DNA from: Pectinatus haikarae
Lineage (GTDB): Bacteria > Bacillota > Negativicutes > Selenomonadales > Selenomonadaceae
Strand: one strand, 5' to 3'
Assembly: GCF_030813505.1 (NCBI RefSeq)
Contig: NZ_JAUSUE010000010.1
DNA length: 64,000 nt
The position numbers were made by a program, and so were the translations under genes. Below are positions 63,869 through 64,000 of the stretch, piece by piece. The notes beneath the pieces are model-generated. The model saw nothing but the letters and a program-made list of their open reading frames with translations, ran no database searches and was not told the origin of the DNA. Every line of letters begins with the position of its first letter. The stretch's first letter is position 1.

Positions 63869-64000
63869 ATGCAGAGAATAATAAATGACCCTGATAATAT
63901 AGTGAATGAAATGCTGGAGGGATTTTTAAAGGCACATGCCGATATTGTGGAAGCGACTGCCAATCCTCGCGTGATAAAAGCCAGGAACATCCCGGGAGCC
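63869..64000 (+). CDS. DhaK-like dihydroxyacetone/sugar kinase, N-terminal part (truncated by window end)
   Basis: The first 44 codons are visible and read MQRIINDPDNIVNEMLEGFL, the start typical of DhaK/Dak1 (INDP-x-x-V-x-EMLEG). aaggaggac lies 5 nt upstream and the gene begins 11 bp after the epimerase stop, so it belongs to the same operon. DhaK-type proteins phosphorylate dihydroxyacetone, glyceraldehyde or small ketoses; in this context it may act on the aldehyde or ketose released by the pathway. Confidence 0.8.
   Translation, partial: MQRIINDPDNIVNEMLEGFLKAHADIVEATANPRVIKARNIPGA

Noticed and set aside
1..64000. CRISPR arrays, insertion sequences, prophage
   Set aside because: No regularly spaced repeats, transposase, integrase or phage structural genes were found.

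Overview
The window reads as chromosomal DNA of an anaerobic, diderm Firmicute, most likely class Negativicutes. Gene content mixes Firmicute-style functions (PRD-domain PTS regulators, many PTS systems, ComEA/ComEC, AddA, a SpoVB-like flippase) with outer-membrane-type functions (RND pump with a membrane-fusion protein, a CsgG/LpoB-like secreted protein). Menaquinone appears to be made by the futalosine route, and tetrapyrrole genes lead to siroheme or cobalamin rather than heme. The genus cannot be fixed from sequence alone. No insertion sequence, prophage or CRISPR array was recognised; one tRNA gene is present.

Left part (1-15.8 kb): the 3' end of a MarR-type regulator; mscL with an added zinc ribbon; a DeoR repressor divergent from a polyol operon (RPE-like epimerase, 6-phospho-3-hexuloisomerase-like SIS protein, EIIA, mannitol-type EIICB, MtlD-type dehydrogenase); addA without addB; a Gfo/Idh oxidoreductase; accC; a lipid kinase and a flippase. 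Several convergent gene pairs are separated by long hairpins that can terminate in both directions.

Middle part (16-33 kb): a GalT/HIT-like DUF4931 protein; comEA-comEC-holA; three tandem radical SAM genes (two MqnE-like, one MqnC-like) followed by an MTA-phosphorylase-like gene; a CsgG-like protein; an M23 peptidase; then a three-gene glutamate synthase whose domains are split (GATase / ferredoxin-FMN synthase / GXGXG fused to GltD). The glutamate synthase operon is preceded by a consensus promoter and a structured leader ending in a terminator.

Right-middle part (33-53.9 kb), mostly minus strand: EIIA-Glc, nagA, nagE; hemL, hemB; an amino-acid ABC transporter with its own consensus promoter; cobA-hemD fusion, hemC, hemA and a siroheme-synthase-like dehydrogenase; tRNA-Pro(GGG). 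Then on the plus strand pdxK (dual-cysteine type), a RidA protein, and a TetR-MFS pair with a strong operator; then an RND efflux operon on the minus strand.

Right end (54-64 kb): a small secreted protein, a decayed GGDEF remnant, rfbB, a CheY-CheX fusion with a second CheX, and a PRD-regulated sugar locus (fructose-type EIIA, EIIB, EIIC, class II aldolase, D-lyxose isomerase-like cupin, tagatose/allulose 3-epimerase-like protein, start of a DhaK-like kinase) that looks like a rare-sugar pathway and runs off the window.
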